Origin: Oricola indica
GTDB lineage: Bacteria > Pseudomonadota > Alphaproteobacteria > Rhizobiales > Rhizobiaceae
DNA length: 64,000 nt
Assembly: GCF_019966595.1 (NCBI RefSeq)
Contig: NZ_JAINFJ010000003.1
Location: 527,674-591,673 of the forward strand
Reading direction: 5' to 3'
In this document: in pieces, positions 52,444-62,028 of the stretch
How positions within the stretch are numbered: position 1 is the stretch's first letter
Layout of the letters: every line of letters begins with the position of its first letter
The notes under the pieces: model-generated
Database searches by the model: none
Told to the model about the DNA's origin: nothing
Seen by the model: the letters and a program-made list of their open reading frames with translations, nothing else
Program-made: the position numbers and the translations under genes

Positions 52444-53787
52444 ATGTCCATTACGACAGAGGCGCCATCGGTCGCGGACAGGGGCGAGTCCGCGCTCTTT
52501 TCACGCCCCTCCCTCCTGTTTGCGCTCTTTGTGGCGGTGATTCCGAACCTGATGTTCGCGCTGGCCGCGCCGTTCTACATCGCGTCGCGGCTGATCTCGC
52601 CTCTTCTGTTCCTGGCGGCCGGGATCGCGGGCCTCTTCGTGCCCGCGCCCCTGACTTATCTGCTGTTCATCGCCGCCGCGGCGATCGACATGACGCTGAT
52701 CATCATGATCGCGTTCCACCTGCCGCTCGACGTGGCGCTCGACTCGCTGCATTACGCCGCATCGATCGACCCGACCGCGTCGATTCTCTACGTTTCGGTC
52801 GGGATGGCCGTCACAGCGACGACTGTGCTTTCGGCCTATCTGGTCAACCGTCACCGCGCCATGCTGCGCGGGGCATCGCTGATCCCTGCCCTGCTGGTTG
52901 CGGGCGGCCTGTCGGCAGCCGACTATCTGTGGACGCAGCCCTATTTCCAAAAGCCTGACGTCGCCATCGACAGCGCGCGACTCCAGACGGGACTCAGCGC
53001 GCAAACCGTCGCGGCAAGCGGCCACAACCTGCTGATCGTCACGGTCGAAGGGCTCGGCGCTTTCGCGGCCCCGGAGGAGCGCGACCTGTTCAAGTCGATG
53101 CTGACGCAAAACCTGCCGGAAGGCCGGTTCCGCGTCGAAGACGGCCAGACCTATTATTCCGGTTCGACAACCGGTGCCGCCGCGCGCGAATTATGTGGCC
53201 GCTGGGGCGACTATATCGATTACCTGACCGGTGCCGCATCCTATGACTGCCTGCCGAACAAACTCGCCGCCGATGGCTACGAGACAATCGCGTTCCACGG
53301 CTTCGGCACCGACATGTTCCAGCGCGACAAATGGTATCCGGAGATCGGTTTCCAGAAGCTGGAATTCATGGACCAACTTCTGGCGGAAAAGCCCGGCCAA
53401 TTCCCGCAGCGTTGCGGCAGCGTGTTCGAGGGCCTTTGCGACGCCGATGTGGGCAACGCCGTGCACGCGGCGCTCAGGACCGACCCGCAAAAGCGCAAGT
53501 TCATCTACTGGCTGACGCTCAATTCCCATATCCCGTTCGTCGAGAGCGAAGACGACCGGATGGGATGCCGCTCCGCCGCCCCGAAGATCGGCAACAAAAC
53601 GGTGTGTGAACTGTCCAACCTGTGGTCGGGCGTGTTCGAAAAGGTCAATGCGATCGCGGTCGATCCGGGCATTGGCGCAACCGACATCCTCATCGTTGGC
53701 GACCACCACACGCCGCTGTGGGAACGCGCGGCCAAGAAGCGCTTCGTTCTCGGCAAGGTCGACTGGTTCCTGTTGCGCCATCGATAG
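52444..53787 (+). CDS. Membrane sulfatase-fold protein
   Basis: 447 residues. Four or five N-terminal hydrophobic segments (to about residue 165) are followed by a periplasmic alkaline-phosphatase-like domain resembling LtaS/phosphoethanolamine transferases: VTVEGLGAF where the first metal ligand is expected, a Thr-containing STTGAAARELCGRWGDY as candidate nucleophile, and VGDHHTPLWERA near the end for the metal-binding histidines. The start at 52444 has GGAG before it. It probably modifies a surface glycan or lipid; which one is not visible. Confidence 0.82.
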   Translation: MSITTEAPSVADRGESALFSRPSLLFALFVAVIPNLMFALAAPFYIASRLISPLLFLAAGIAGLFVPAPLTYLLFIAAAAIDMTLIIMIAFHLPLDVALDSLHYAASIDPTASILYVSVGMAVTATTVLSAYLVNRHRAMLRGASLIPALLVAGGLSAADYLWTQPYFQKPDVAIDSARLQTGLSAQTVAASGHNLLIVTVEGLGAFAAPEERDLFKSMLTQNLPEGRFRVEDGQTYYSGSTTGAAARELCGRWGDYIDYLTGAASYDCLPNKLAADGYETIAFHGFGTDMFQRDKWYPEIGFQKLEFMDQLLAEKPGQFPQRCGSVFEGLCDADVGNAVHAALRTDPQKRKFIYWLTLNSHIPFVESEDDRMGCRSAAPKIGNKTVCELSNLWSGVFEKVNAIAVDPGIGATDILIVGDHHTPLWERAAKKRFVLGKVDWFLLRHR

Positions 53788-53876
53788 TCATAGGCCGCCC
53801 GGCCACCGGTACACCTGCCGAGTCTTGACAGGTCGCCTTATCTGGCAGCAATTCGATGCCGGGAGGTTGGGGCAAA

Positions 53877-54824
53877 ATGGGATTTTCGGAACGGCAGATT
53901 CACGCCTCACAGACTGGCGCGGCGCTATGTATGCGCCACGAGCCGGCAAGCGATGGCGCTATCGGCGTGATCCATATTCTTCACGGTCTTGCTGAGCACT
54001 CGGAGCGATATGACGCATTCGCGCGGCAATTGTCGCAGTCGGGATTTCATGTCTATGCGCACGACCATAGAGGCCACGGCTTCACCGAAGCACCCGGCGC
54101 GCCGCTCGGCTCCTTCGACAGTGGCGGCGAAGGCGCGCGGCTCGTGCTGGCGGATATCGCCTCTATCCACGATCATGTCGCCGACGCGCATCCGGGCCTG
54201 CCCGTTCTGCTCTTCGGTCACTCCATGGGCGGCACGATCGCGCTCAGATATGCTTTCGAACACCCGGAGTCCCTGACAGGCGTCGCCGCGTGGAACGCCA
54301 GCCTGATCACCGGCCTTCTCGGCCGCGCCGGGATGTGGATACTCGCCTGGGAACGCTTCAGGCTCGGTTCCGACGTGCCTTCCCGGCTGCTGCCGCGGCT
54401 GACCTTCGGAGAATGGGCGAAATCGGTGAAAAGCCGCCGCACCGAATTCGACTGGTTGAGCCGCGACCCGGCCGCCGTCGATGCCTATGTCGCCGATCCT
54501 CTCTGCGGCTGGCCGGCCTCGGTTGGGATGTGGCGCGATGTTCAGGAGATGGCTTTGACCGTCACCGACATGACGAATGCGCCGGAGGCCGCCCGGCGTC
54601 TGCCCTGGCATCTGCTTGGCGGCGGGCGCGATCCGGCGACGATGTTCGGCAAGGCGGTCACGGCCCAGGTGAACCGCATGCGAGCTGCCGGATTCGACGA
54701 CGTCACACTCGAACTGCTTCCCGAAATGCGCCATGAAACGCTCAACGAGATCGACCGGGACGAAGCTATCGCCCCGCTGATCCGCTGGTTTACGGCCAAG
54801 GCGGTGTCTCAAGCCTCGGTCTGA
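53877..54824 (+). CDS. Alpha/beta hydrolase, monoacylglycerol-lipase-like
   Basis: 315 residues with the serine hydrolase fold: HILHGLAEHSERYDAFA (oxyanion-hole region with HG), AHDHRGHGFTE, and the nucleophile elbow LLFGHSMGGTIAL near residue 115. The order matches the serine aminopeptidase S33/monoacylglycerol lipase group (HGxxEH and DHRGHG). The ATG at 53877 follows GGGAGG. The last 16 bases overlap the convergent DUF808 gene. Confidence 0.9.
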   Translation: MGFSERQIHASQTGAALCMRHEPASDGAIGVIHILHGLAEHSERYDAFARQLSQSGFHVYAHDHRGHGFTEAPGAPLGSFDSGGEGARLVLADIASIHDHVADAHPGLPVLLFGHSMGGTIALRYAFEHPESLTGVAAWNASLITGLLGRAGMWILAWERFRLGSDVPSRLLPRLTFGEWAKSVKSRRTEFDWLSRDPAAVDAYVADPLCGWPASVGMWRDVQEMALTVTDMTNAPEAARRLPWHLLGGGRDPATMFGKAVTAQVNRMRAAGFDDVTLELLPEMRHETLNEIDRDEAIAPLIRWFTAKAVSQASV

Positions 54825-55795
54825 GGATCCGATTTCCCGATACTCGTTACGGCTTTCCACAGCGGCGTGAAGATCGCTTTGGCGAAGGGGATCAGGAGGA
54901 TGCCGAGGGCAACACCGAAAACACCGTCCATTGCCGCTTTTGCCGTCCACTCCACCGCGCCTTGCGCCTGCGGCACGGCATGGCCGGCTGCAACGGCGAC
55001 GTCGTGGATTTGATGACCGAGCCAGGAAAAGCCCAGCGCCTCAAGCCCGTGAACAACGATTGAGCCGCCGACCCACAGCATCGCCGCAGTGCCGACGATG
55101 GTCAGCGTCTTCAGGAAACCGGGCATGCCCTTGACGACAGCGCGGCCCACGGCGCGGGTGAAGGAAAAGCGGCCGCCTTCAGCCATCAGCAAGCCAAGAT
55201 CATCGGCCTTCACGATCAGCGCGACACTGCCATAGACCAGAATCGTGATACCGGCGCCGGCAGCGGCCAGCGTCGCCGCCTCGAACCAGATGTTGCTCTC
55301 CGGAATCTCGGCGAGCACGATCGTCATGATTTCCGCCGAGAGGATGAAATCGGTCTTGATGGCGCCTTCCACCTTTTCCTTCTCCAGATGCAGCGGATCC
55401 TCAGGGGTCGCGGCGGCGGCCTTCGCATCGGGACCGTGATGCGGCATGAAGAGATGGACGACCTTCTCGGCCCCCTCGAAACACAGATAGGCACCGCCGA
55501 CCATCAGCAGCGGCGTAATCGCCCAGGGCGCGAAGGTGGAGAGCAGCAGCGCGGCCGGCAACAGGACGATCATCTTGTTGCGCAGCGAGCCCTTGGTGAT
55601 CTGCCAGACGATCGGCAATTCGCGGGCCGGCGAAAAGCCGTGGAGATATTTCGGCGTGACGGCCGCATCATCGATCAGCGCGCCCGACGCCTTGGCGCTG
55701 GCCTTGACCGCCTGTCCAACGACATCATCGACCGAGGACGCTGCGATCTTGGCGATCGCCGCAACGTCGTCGAGAAGGGCCAGAAGACCGCTCAT
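54809..55795 (-). CDS. DUF808 family membrane protein
   Basis: 328 residues. The N-terminus MSGLLALLDDVAAIAKIAAS is the DUF808 (YedI) hallmark, followed by several hydrophobic segments and HGFSPARELPIVWQI. The start at 55795 was chosen by homology; the frame is open 14 codons further. Function unknown; the 3-prime end overlaps the convergent hydrolase gene by 16 bases. Confidence 0.9.
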   Translation of the reverse strand: MSGLLALLDDVAAIAKIAASSVDDVVGQAVKASAKASGALIDDAAVTPKYLHGFSPARELPIVWQITKGSLRNKMIVLLPAALLLSTFAPWAITPLLMVGGAYLCFEGAEKVVHLFMPHHGPDAKAAAATPEDPLHLEKEKVEGAIKTDFILSAEIMTIVLAEIPESNIWFEAATLAAAGAGITILVYGSVALIVKADDLGLLMAEGGRFSFTRAVGRAVVKGMPGFLKTLTIVGTAAMLWVGGSIVVHGLEALGFSWLGHQIHDVAVAAGHAVPQAQGAVEWTAKAAMDGVFGVALGILLIPFAKAIFTPLWKAVTSIGKSDPQTEA

Positions 55796-55905
55796 ACTGG
55801 AATACTCCGCCTGTTCATCGAATCCGCTCAGCCCCATTGAACGGTGTAACGGTCAATAGCCCATAAGAGAACACCCGGCCGTCCATAGCTTCCGGATGCG
55901 CAAAG

Positions 55906-55929
55906 AAAAACCCCGCCGAAAAGGCGGGG
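55906..55929 (-). terminator. Rho-independent terminator after cytochrome c gene
   Basis: A 7-base-pair GC stem (CCCCGCC with GGCGGGG, loop of five, 55911-55929) is followed on the minus strand by TTTTT. It begins 39 bases after the cytochrome stop codon. Confidence 0.85.
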
Positions 55930-55968
55930 CTGTTTGCGTCAGGCTGCGCCCGGTTGCGCTAAAACGGC

Positions 55969-56358
55969 TTACTCGCCGCTTTCATGCGCCAGATATGCGA
56001 TGACGTCGGCGATTTCCTTCTCCTTGGTCAGCTTGAAAGTCATCTTGGACTTTTCAACCATGTCTTTCGGAGAAGGCAGATACTGGGTCAGCGTCTCGAC
56101 ATTCCAGACGAGGCCTTCGTCGTGGAATTTCTTAAGACCGACCGAATATTTGTAGCCGTCGACAGAGCCCGCAGTACGTCCATAGATGCCGACGAGATGC
56201 GGACCGACCTTGTTCTGTTCCTTCTCGATCGTATGACAGGCCTTGCACTTGCGGAACACCTTTTCGCCGGCCTCGGCGTCGCCGGTGATGTCCTGCGCGT
56301 AGGCGGCGGAACCGGCGAGAACCATGGCGCCGGCAAATATTGCAGTTACGAATTTCAC
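55969..56358 (-). CDS. Periplasmic class I cytochrome c
   Basis: 129 residues with a signal peptide (AIFAGAMVLAGSAAYAQ) and one haem-binding motif CKACH near residue 39; the axial Met is likely in the downstream block EKSKMTFKLTKEKEIADVIA. Size and sequence fit cytochrome c2/c550-type electron carriers. It follows hemA on the same strand by 63 bases, and may share control with it. Confidence 0.92.
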   Translation of the reverse strand: MKFVTAIFAGAMVLAGSAAYAQDITGDAEAGEKVFRKCKACHTIEKEQNKVGPHLVGIYGRTAGSVDGYKYSVGLKKFHDEGLVWNVETLTQYLPSPKDMVEKSKMTFKLTKEKEIADVIAYLAHESGE

Positions 56359-56421
56359 TCAGTTTCTCCCACTCAATTTGGAGCCTCGTCCCTTAACCCA
56401 AGGGTATGGCATTTGTGCGCC

Positions 56422-57696
56422 TTATGCCACCGCCCTTGCGAGCGCGCACTGGGACCACAGGTCGCAGAGCGCTGTGGCGAGGTGATCGATGTCGGCCTGG
56501 GTGTGCAGCGGCGTCGGCGTGATCCTCAGCCGTTCCGTCTTCACCGGGACCGTCGGGTAGTTGATCGGCTGCACATAGATCCCGTAGCTGTCGAGCAGGA
56601 TGTCGGAGATCCACTTGCACTTCTTCGCATCCCCCACCATCACCGGCACGATGTGGCTCGGATTGGGCATGTGCGGGATTCCCCGAGCATCCAACGCAGC
56701 GCGAACCTTGGCCACATTGGCCTTGTGCATCTCGCGCTCCGCCCGGCTTTCCTTCAAATGCCGGATCGACGCCGTCGCGCCGGCGGCAAGCGACGGCGGA
56801 AGCGCCGTGGTGAAGATGAAGCCCGAGGCAAACGAGCGCACGAAGTCGATCAGGTTCGACGAACCCGTGATGTAGCCGCCCATCACGCCAAAGGCCTTGC
56901 CGAGCGTGCCCTCGATCACCGTCAGACGGTCCATCAGACCCTCGCGCTCGGCCACCCCGCCGCCGCGCGGACCGTACATGCCGACCGCGTGCACCTCGTC
57001 GAGATAGGTCATCGCATTGTGCTTCTCGGCGACCGAGCAGATCTCCGCGATCGGCGCGATGTCGCCATCCATCGAATAGACGCTCTCGAAGGCCACCAGC
57101 TTCGGCGCCGCCGGATCGTCCTGGCTCATCAGCCGGTCGAGGTCCTTCCAGTCATTGTGCTTGAAAATGCGCTTTTCGCAGCGCGAATGACGGATGCCCT
57201 CGATCATCGAGGCGTGGTTCAGCGCGTCCGAATAGACGATGATGCCGGGGATCTTCGAGGCCAGCGTGCCGAGCGCCGCCCAGTTGGAGACATAGCCGCT
57301 CGTGAAGATCAGCGCCGATTCCTTGCCGTGCAGGTCGGCCAGTTCGCGCTCCAGCATGACATGGTAGTGGTTGGTGCCCGAGATGTTGCGCGTGCCGCCC
57401 GCGCCGGTGCCGCATTTGTCGATCGCCTCGTGCATCGCCGCGACGACCCTGTCGTTCTGGCCCATGCCGAGATAGTCGTTCGAGCACCAAACCGTCACGT
57501 CCTGCTTCGAGCCGTCCGCGCGATACCGCGTCGCCTTCGGGAACTCTCCCGCATGCCGCTCGAGATCCGCAAAAACACGGTAGTTCCCGTCATCACGCAA
57601 CGACGAAAGACGGTCGGTGAAAAACTGTTCGTAATCCAATCCCTTGGTCTCCACTGAACGGTACACGAAACCGCCTTCCATTATTTTGGCGTTCAT
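56422..57696 (-). CDS. hemA: 5-aminolevulinate synthase
   Basis: First enzyme of haem synthesis by the C4 (Shemin) route, joining glycine and succinyl-CoA; a PLP enzyme. 424 residues. Motifs: [32 protein letters not shown], the cofactor-binding block [19 protein letters not shown], and the PLP lysine in [17 protein letters not shown]. Compared with homologues that begin MDYEQFF, it has about 20 extra N-terminal residues. GGAGG lies ten bases before the ATG at 57696. A perfect FNR/FixK box lies 73 bases upstream. Confidence 0.95.
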   Translation of the reverse strand: MNAKIMEGGFVYRSVETKGLDYEQFFTDRLSSLRDDGNYRVFADLERHAGEFPKATRYRADGSKQDVTVWCSNDYLGMGQNDRVVAAMHEAIDKCGTGAGGTRNISGTNHYHVMLERELADLHGKESALIFTSGYVSNWAALGTLASKIPGIIVYSDALNHASMIEGIRHSRCEKRIFKHNDWKDLDRLMSQDDPAAPKLVAFESVYSMDGDIAPIAEICSVAEKHNAMTYLDEVHAVGMYGPRGGGVAEREGLMDRLTVIEGTLGKAFGVMGGYITGSSNLIDFVRSFASGFIFTTALPPSLAAGATASIRHLKESRAEREMHKANVAKVRAALDARGIPHMPNPSHIVPVMVGDAKKCKWISDILLDSYGIYVQPINYPTVPVKTERLRITPTPLHTQADIDHLATALCDLWSQCALARAVA

Positions 57697-57768
57697 ATAG
57701 CGGGTGCCTCCGTATTTTGGAATGACTCAAAATCGGAGTTATCTGGCATTGCTGCCGCGACAACGACA

Positions 57769-57782
57769 TTGATCCTGATCAA
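57769..57782 (-). promoter_or_regulatory. FNR/FixK box upstream of hemA
   Basis: TTGATCCTGATCAA matches the full FNR/FixK consensus TTGAT-N4-ATCAA without a mismatch. On the minus strand a -10-like GATAAC (57738-57743) follows after 25 bases, near class II activator geometry. It lies 73 bases before the hemA start and also in the shared region with the divergent cysG. Confidence 0.75.
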
Positions 57783-57905
57783 GCATCGTCAATCACCCGC
57801 AAAAAGAAACAGTATTCCGATCTTTTTTAAACATTTGGAACGCGCGTCCTCGTGCGCCATTTTGCCGCCATCTAAATTGCGGGCTCGAAACAGACGAGGC
57901 CCGAA

Positions 57906-59309
57906 ATGCGTCACTTTCCCATTTATCTCGATCTCGCCGGACGGCAAGTCGTCGTTTCAGGGGCGGGAGAGTGCGCTGTTTCGAAACTGCGCCTTCTCCT
58001 GAAAACACGTGCCGATATCGCCGTCTTCGGAACCGAACCCGTCCGCCAGATCCGGGAATGGGCCGCCGCAGGGCGCATCACGCTTGCCCGGCGCGCCCTC
58101 GCCGACGGCGATGCGAAAGGCGCGATCCTCCTCTATGCCGCCAATGAGGACGACACCGAGGACGCCCGCGTGGCCTATATCGGTCGCGAAGCCGGCGCGC
58201 TGGTCAATATCGTCGACAATCTCGACGATTCGCACTTCATCACCCCCGCCATCGTCGATCGTGACCCGGTCACCATCGCGATCGGCACGGAAGGTGCCGC
58301 ACCCGTGCTCGCGCGCAGGATCAAGGCCGATATCGAGGAGCGACTGCCTGCATCGCTCGGCTTGCTCGCCCGGATCGGCCAGGCCTTCCGGGAGCGTGCC
58401 GCCCTCCTCCCGATGGGGCGCAAGCGGCGGGATTTCTGGACACGCTATTATTCCGGCGAGGGCGATGCCGCATTGAAGCAGGGCGGCGAAGCCGGTGTGC
58501 GCGCCAAGCTGGAGGAACTTCTGACCGACGCCATCGAAACGCGGCAGCGCGACGGTCATGTGGCGCTGATCGGCGCAGGCCCCGGCGACCCGGATCTCCT
58601 GACCGTCAAGGCGCGCCGCCTCATCCATGAGGCGGACGTCGTGCTGCACGACCGCCTCGTCCCGCAAGCGATCATCGAACTGGCGCGCCGGGAGGCCGTT
58701 ATCGTCGAAACCGGAAAGACAGGGTACGGACCGTCCTGGACACAGCAGGATATCAATGCGCTGACGGTGGACCACGCCCGCAAGGGCGCGCAGGTTGTGC
58801 GCCTGAAATCAGGCGACCCCGCGATCTTCGGCAGGCTCGACGAGGAACTGGATGCCCTGGACGAAGCCGGCATCTCCTGGGAGATCGTGCCCGGCATCAC
58901 TGCTGCGTCCGCGGCCGCAGCCTCCTCCGGCCTGTCGCTGACGAAACGAGGACGGAACTCGTCGATCACTTTCCTGACGGGCCGCGACATCGAGGGCTTC
59001 GCCGAACATGACTGGCGTGACCTCGCCAATCCCGGCGCGGGCGCCGCAATCTATATGGGCGTGCGCGCGGCCACATTCCTGCGCGGACGGCTGATGATGC
59101 ATGGCGCAGCGGCCGATACGCCGGTCACCGTGGTCGAGAACGCGTCGCGCCCCGAACAGAAAACCATCGCAACGACATTGCTCGCCCTGCCCGATGCACT
59201 GAACGCGGCGGAGATTACCGGCCCGGCGGTTCTGCTTTACGGCATGGAAGCTCGCAAGGCTGTTCAAGTCGCTGCCAATCCGATTCACGAAAAAGCTGGA
59301 GTGCTTTGA
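57906..59309 (+). CDS. cysG: Siroheme synthase (multifunctional)
   Basis: Makes siroheme for sulfite reductase from uroporphyrinogen III. 467 residues: an N-terminal precorrin-2 dehydrogenase/ferrochelatase part (YLDLAGRQVVVSGAGECAVS, then VNIVDNLDDSHFITPAIVDR) and a C-terminal uroporphyrinogen methyltransferase with LIGAGPGDPDLLTVKARRL. The dinucleotide motif is SGAGECA in place of the commoner GGGxVA. It heads the sulfate-assimilation operon, divergent from hemA. Confidence 0.95.
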   Translation: MRHFPIYLDLAGRQVVVSGAGECAVSKLRLLLKTRADIAVFGTEPVRQIREWAAAGRITLARRALADGDAKGAILLYAANEDDTEDARVAYIGREAGALVNIVDNLDDSHFITPAIVDRDPVTIAIGTEGAAPVLARRIKADIEERLPASLGLLARIGQAFRERAALLPMGRKRRDFWTRYYSGEGDAALKQGGEAGVRAKLEELLTDAIETRQRDGHVALIGAGPGDPDLLTVKARRLIHEADVVLHDRLVPQAIIELARREAVIVETGKTGYGPSWTQQDINALTVDHARKGAQVVRLKSGDPAIFGRLDEELDALDEAGISWEIVPGITAASAAAASSGLSLTKRGRNSSITFLTGRDIEGFAEHDWRDLANPGAGAAIYMGVRAATFLRGRLMMHGAAADTPVTVVENASRPEQKTIATTLLALPDALNAAEITGPAVLLYGMEARKAVQVAANPIHEKAGVL

Positions 59310-59310
59310 A

Positions 59311-59613
59311 ATGGCTCGCGAATACAAGCCCCGCATTGTCACCGCCAACGACCTGTTCGAGGGTGACGCGGTCTATTTCACCGCCTCGCATGGATGGTCA
59401 CGCGACCATGGCGACGCTGTTGTCGCGTTTTCGCAGGACGCCGCCGACAAGCTTCTGTCGGCCGCCAACATGCAGCAGGACCAGGTCGTCGGCCCCTACC
59501 TCGCGGAGACCGTGATGGGCGACGACAACCGTCCTCAGCCGCTGCACTTCCGCGAAGCATTCCGCACGCGCGGCCCGTCCAATTATTTCCACGGCAAACA
59601 GGCAGGAGCCTGA
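59311..59613 (+). CDS. DUF2849 family protein
   Basis: 100 residues, start one base after the cysG stop. It has no known motif but follows cysG and precedes cysI in rhizobial sulfate-assimilation operons, so it is probably linked to sulfite reduction. Soluble, no signal peptide. Function unknown. Confidence 0.85.
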   Translation: MAREYKPRIVTANDLFEGDAVYFTASHGWSRDHGDAVVAFSQDAADKLLSAANMQQDQVVGPYLAETVMGDDNRPQPLHFREAFRTRGPSNYFHGKQAGA

Positions 59614-59618
59614 GACCC

Positions 59619-61292
59619 ATGTACACGTACAATGAATTCGACGACGCCTTCGTGCGCAACCGCGTGGCGGAATTCCGCGATCAGGTGGAACGGCGTATCG
59701 ACGGGTCCCTGACCGAAGACGAGTTCAAGCCGCTCCGGCTGAAGAACGGCGTCTATCTGCAGCTGCACGCCTACATGCTGCGCGTCGCAATCCCCTACGG
59801 CACGATCAATTCGCGGCAGATGCGCCAGCTTGCGCTGATCGCCGAGCGCTTCGACAAGGGCTATGGACATTTCACCACGCGCCAGAACATTCAGTTCAAC
59901 TGGCCGCGCCTGAAGGACATTCCCGATATCCTGGACCTTCTCGCCGATGTCGGCATGCACGCCATCCAGACGTCCGGCAACTGCATCCGCAACGTGACCG
60001 CCGATCATTTCGCCGGCGCGGCCGCGGACGAGATCGAGGATCCGCGCCCGACGGCGGAACTGCTGCGGCAGTGGTCGACGGACCATCCGGAGTTCCAGTA
60101 TCTGCCCCGCAAGTTCAAGATCGCGATCACCGGAGCGCCGAACGACCGCGCGGTGACGAAAGCCCATGACATCGGCCTGCGGATGCTGCGAAACGAGGCA
60201 GGTGAACCGGGCTACGAAGTCATTGTCGGCGGCGGGCTCGGCCGCACGCCGATGGTCGGCAAGGTGGTGCGCGACTTCCTGCCGAAGGCTGACCTGCTGC
60301 CTTATCTGGAAGCGATCCTGCAGGTCTACAATCTGTCGGGACGCCGGGACAACAAATACAAGGCGCGGATCAAGATCCTCGTTCACGAAACCGGGCTCGA
60401 CGAGATCAGGGAAAAAATCGAGGCGGCCTTTGTACGCCAGAAGCGGGACTTCGCGGGCGTGCCGGCGGACCTCGTCGCACAGATCGACGAGGCGTTCGCG
60501 CCGCCGTTGTTCGACAACACCCGCTCCCTCGCCTACGAACAGGCGCTTGGCGCCGACCCGCTGCTCCGCTCTTTTGCCGAGACCAATGTCGCGGAACACA
60601 AGAACCCGGCCTACGGCATCGTCTCGGTCTCTCTCAAGCCGGTCGGCGGCACGCCGGGCGACGCGACGGCGGACCAAATGCGGGTCCTCGCCGATCTCGC
60701 CGAACGCTACGGTCACGACGAATTGCGGATTTCGCACGAGCAGAACGTGATCCTGCCGCATGTCCGCAAGGCGGATATTCCGGCGGTTCACGCGGCCCTG
60801 CGGGAAGCCGGCCTCGCTACCGCGAATATCGGCCTCGTCTCCGACATCATTGCCTGCCCCGGCATGGATTACTGCGCGCTGGCGACGGCACGCTCGATCC
60901 CGGTCGCCCAGGCGATCTCGAACCGTTTCGACGAACTGAAGCTGGAACGCGATATCGGTCCGCTCAAGATCAAGATCTCCGGCTGCATCAATGCCTGCGG
61001 TCATCACCATGTCGGCCACATAGGCATACTGGGGCTGGACAAGGCGGGGCGCGAAAACTACCAGATCACGCTTGGCGGCGACGGCACCGAGACCACGACG
61101 ATCGGCGAGCGGACAGGTCCCGGCTTCGACGCCGAAGACCTCGTTCCAGCCATCGAGGCCATCGTTCTCGCCTATCTGGAACAGCGCGTGGACGCGTCGG
61201 AGACGTTCCTGGAAGCCTATCGCCGTCTTGGCGCCGAGCCTTTCAAGCAGGCGATCTACGACAAGGAAAAGGATGAAGCCCGTGCTGCATGA
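59619..61292 (+). CDS. cysI: Nitrite/sulfite reductase, hemoprotein (CysI-like)
   Basis: Siroheme and [4Fe-4S] enzyme that reduces sulfite to sulfide in six one-electron steps. The cluster cysteines are seen in ACPGMDYCALATARS and GCINACGHHHVGHIGILG. 557 residues with two ferredoxin-like repeats (HFTTRQNIQFNW early, ELRISHEQNVILPHV later). The ferredoxin-dependent class has no flavoprotein partner; the fpr gene four positions on would supply reduced ferredoxin. The start at 59619 follows GGCAGGAG. Confidence 0.93.
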   Translation: MYTYNEFDDAFVRNRVAEFRDQVERRIDGSLTEDEFKPLRLKNGVYLQLHAYMLRVAIPYGTINSRQMRQLALIAERFDKGYGHFTTRQNIQFNWPRLKDIPDILDLLADVGMHAIQTSGNCIRNVTADHFAGAAADEIEDPRPTAELLRQWSTDHPEFQYLPRKFKIAITGAPNDRAVTKAHDIGLRMLRNEAGEPGYEVIVGGGLGRTPMVGKVVRDFLPKADLLPYLEAILQVYNLSGRRDNKYKARIKILVHETGLDEIREKIEAAFVRQKRDFAGVPADLVAQIDEAFAPPLFDNTRSLAYEQALGADPLLRSFAETNVAEHKNPAYGIVSVSLKPVGGTPGDATADQMRVLADLAERYGHDELRISHEQNVILPHVRKADIPAVHAALREAGLATANIGLVSDIIACPGMDYCALATARSIPVAQAISNRFDELKLERDIGPLKIKISGCINACGHHHVGHIGILGLDKAGRENYQITLGGDGTETTTIGERTGPGFDAEDLVPAIEAIVLAYLEQRVDASETFLEAYRRLGAEPFKQAIYDKEKDEARAA

Positions 61293-62028
61293 ACGCCTCC
61301 TGCCGGATGGCGCCGATAACGGTATGCAAGCCCGTTACGCCCACACCCGCGACGTGTTGAGAAAGGCCCTTGTCGGCAAGGCGCATGGCGAGATCGCCGT
61401 CGTATCCTCCTTCGGGGCCGAATCCGCGGCGCTTCTTCATCTCGTTGCAGAAGCTGATCCGGCGACCCCTGTGATCTTCATCGACACGCGCATGCTGTTC
61501 GAGGAAACGTTGGCCTACAAGGACCAGCTCATTCGCCATCTCGGTCTTTCCAACGTGCGCACCGTGTCGCCGAACGGCGCGGCCATCAGCGACACCGATC
61601 CCTTCGGCCGGCTGCACCTGACCGATACGAATGCATGCTGCGGATTCCGCAAGACGCATGTGCTGCGGGAGGCGCTGGACGGTTTCGACGGCTGGATCAC
61701 CGGGCGCAAGCGCTTCCAGGCGGCGACCCGCCATGGCGTTGGCACCTATGAGCAGGCCGCGGACGGCAAGCTGAAGATCAATCCACTGGCGTTCTGGTCG
61801 AAGCAGGACATCGACGCGCATTTTGACGCATTTGATCTGCCTCAACATCCGCTGGTCGAGCATGGCTATCCTTCGATTGGCTGCGCGGCCTGCACAAGTC
61901 CGGTGGCGGCCGGCGAAGATGCGCGCGCCGGGCGTTGGCGCGGTTCCGAAAAAACCGAGTGCGGCATCCATTTCGAAAACGGAAAGCTGGTGCGCACGGG
62001 CGGCGCGGGCGCGGGAGAACAGGCATGA
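61273..62028 (+). CDS. cysH: Adenylyl-sulfate reductase, [4Fe-4S] type
   Basis: Reduces activated sulfate to sulfite using thioredoxin. 251 residues. The catalytic cysteine motif ECGIH is at 229-233 (Cys230); paired cysteines CC (122-123) and CxxC (204, 207) bind a [4Fe-4S] cluster, which marks the APS-reductase subgroup rather than the PAPS-using E. coli enzyme. It overlaps the 3-prime end of cysI by 20 bases; the ATG at 61273 follows AAGGAAAAGG. Confidence 0.93.
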   Translation: MKPVLHERLLPDGADNGMQARYAHTRDVLRKALVGKAHGEIAVVSSFGAESAALLHLVAEADPATPVIFIDTRMLFEETLAYKDQLIRHLGLSNVRTVSPNGAAISDTDPFGRLHLTDTNACCGFRKTHVLREALDGFDGWITGRKRFQAATRHGVGTYEQAADGKLKINPLAFWSKQDIDAHFDAFDLPQHPLVEHGYPSIGCAACTSPVAAGEDARAGRWRGSEKTECGIHFENGKLVRTGGAGAGEQA

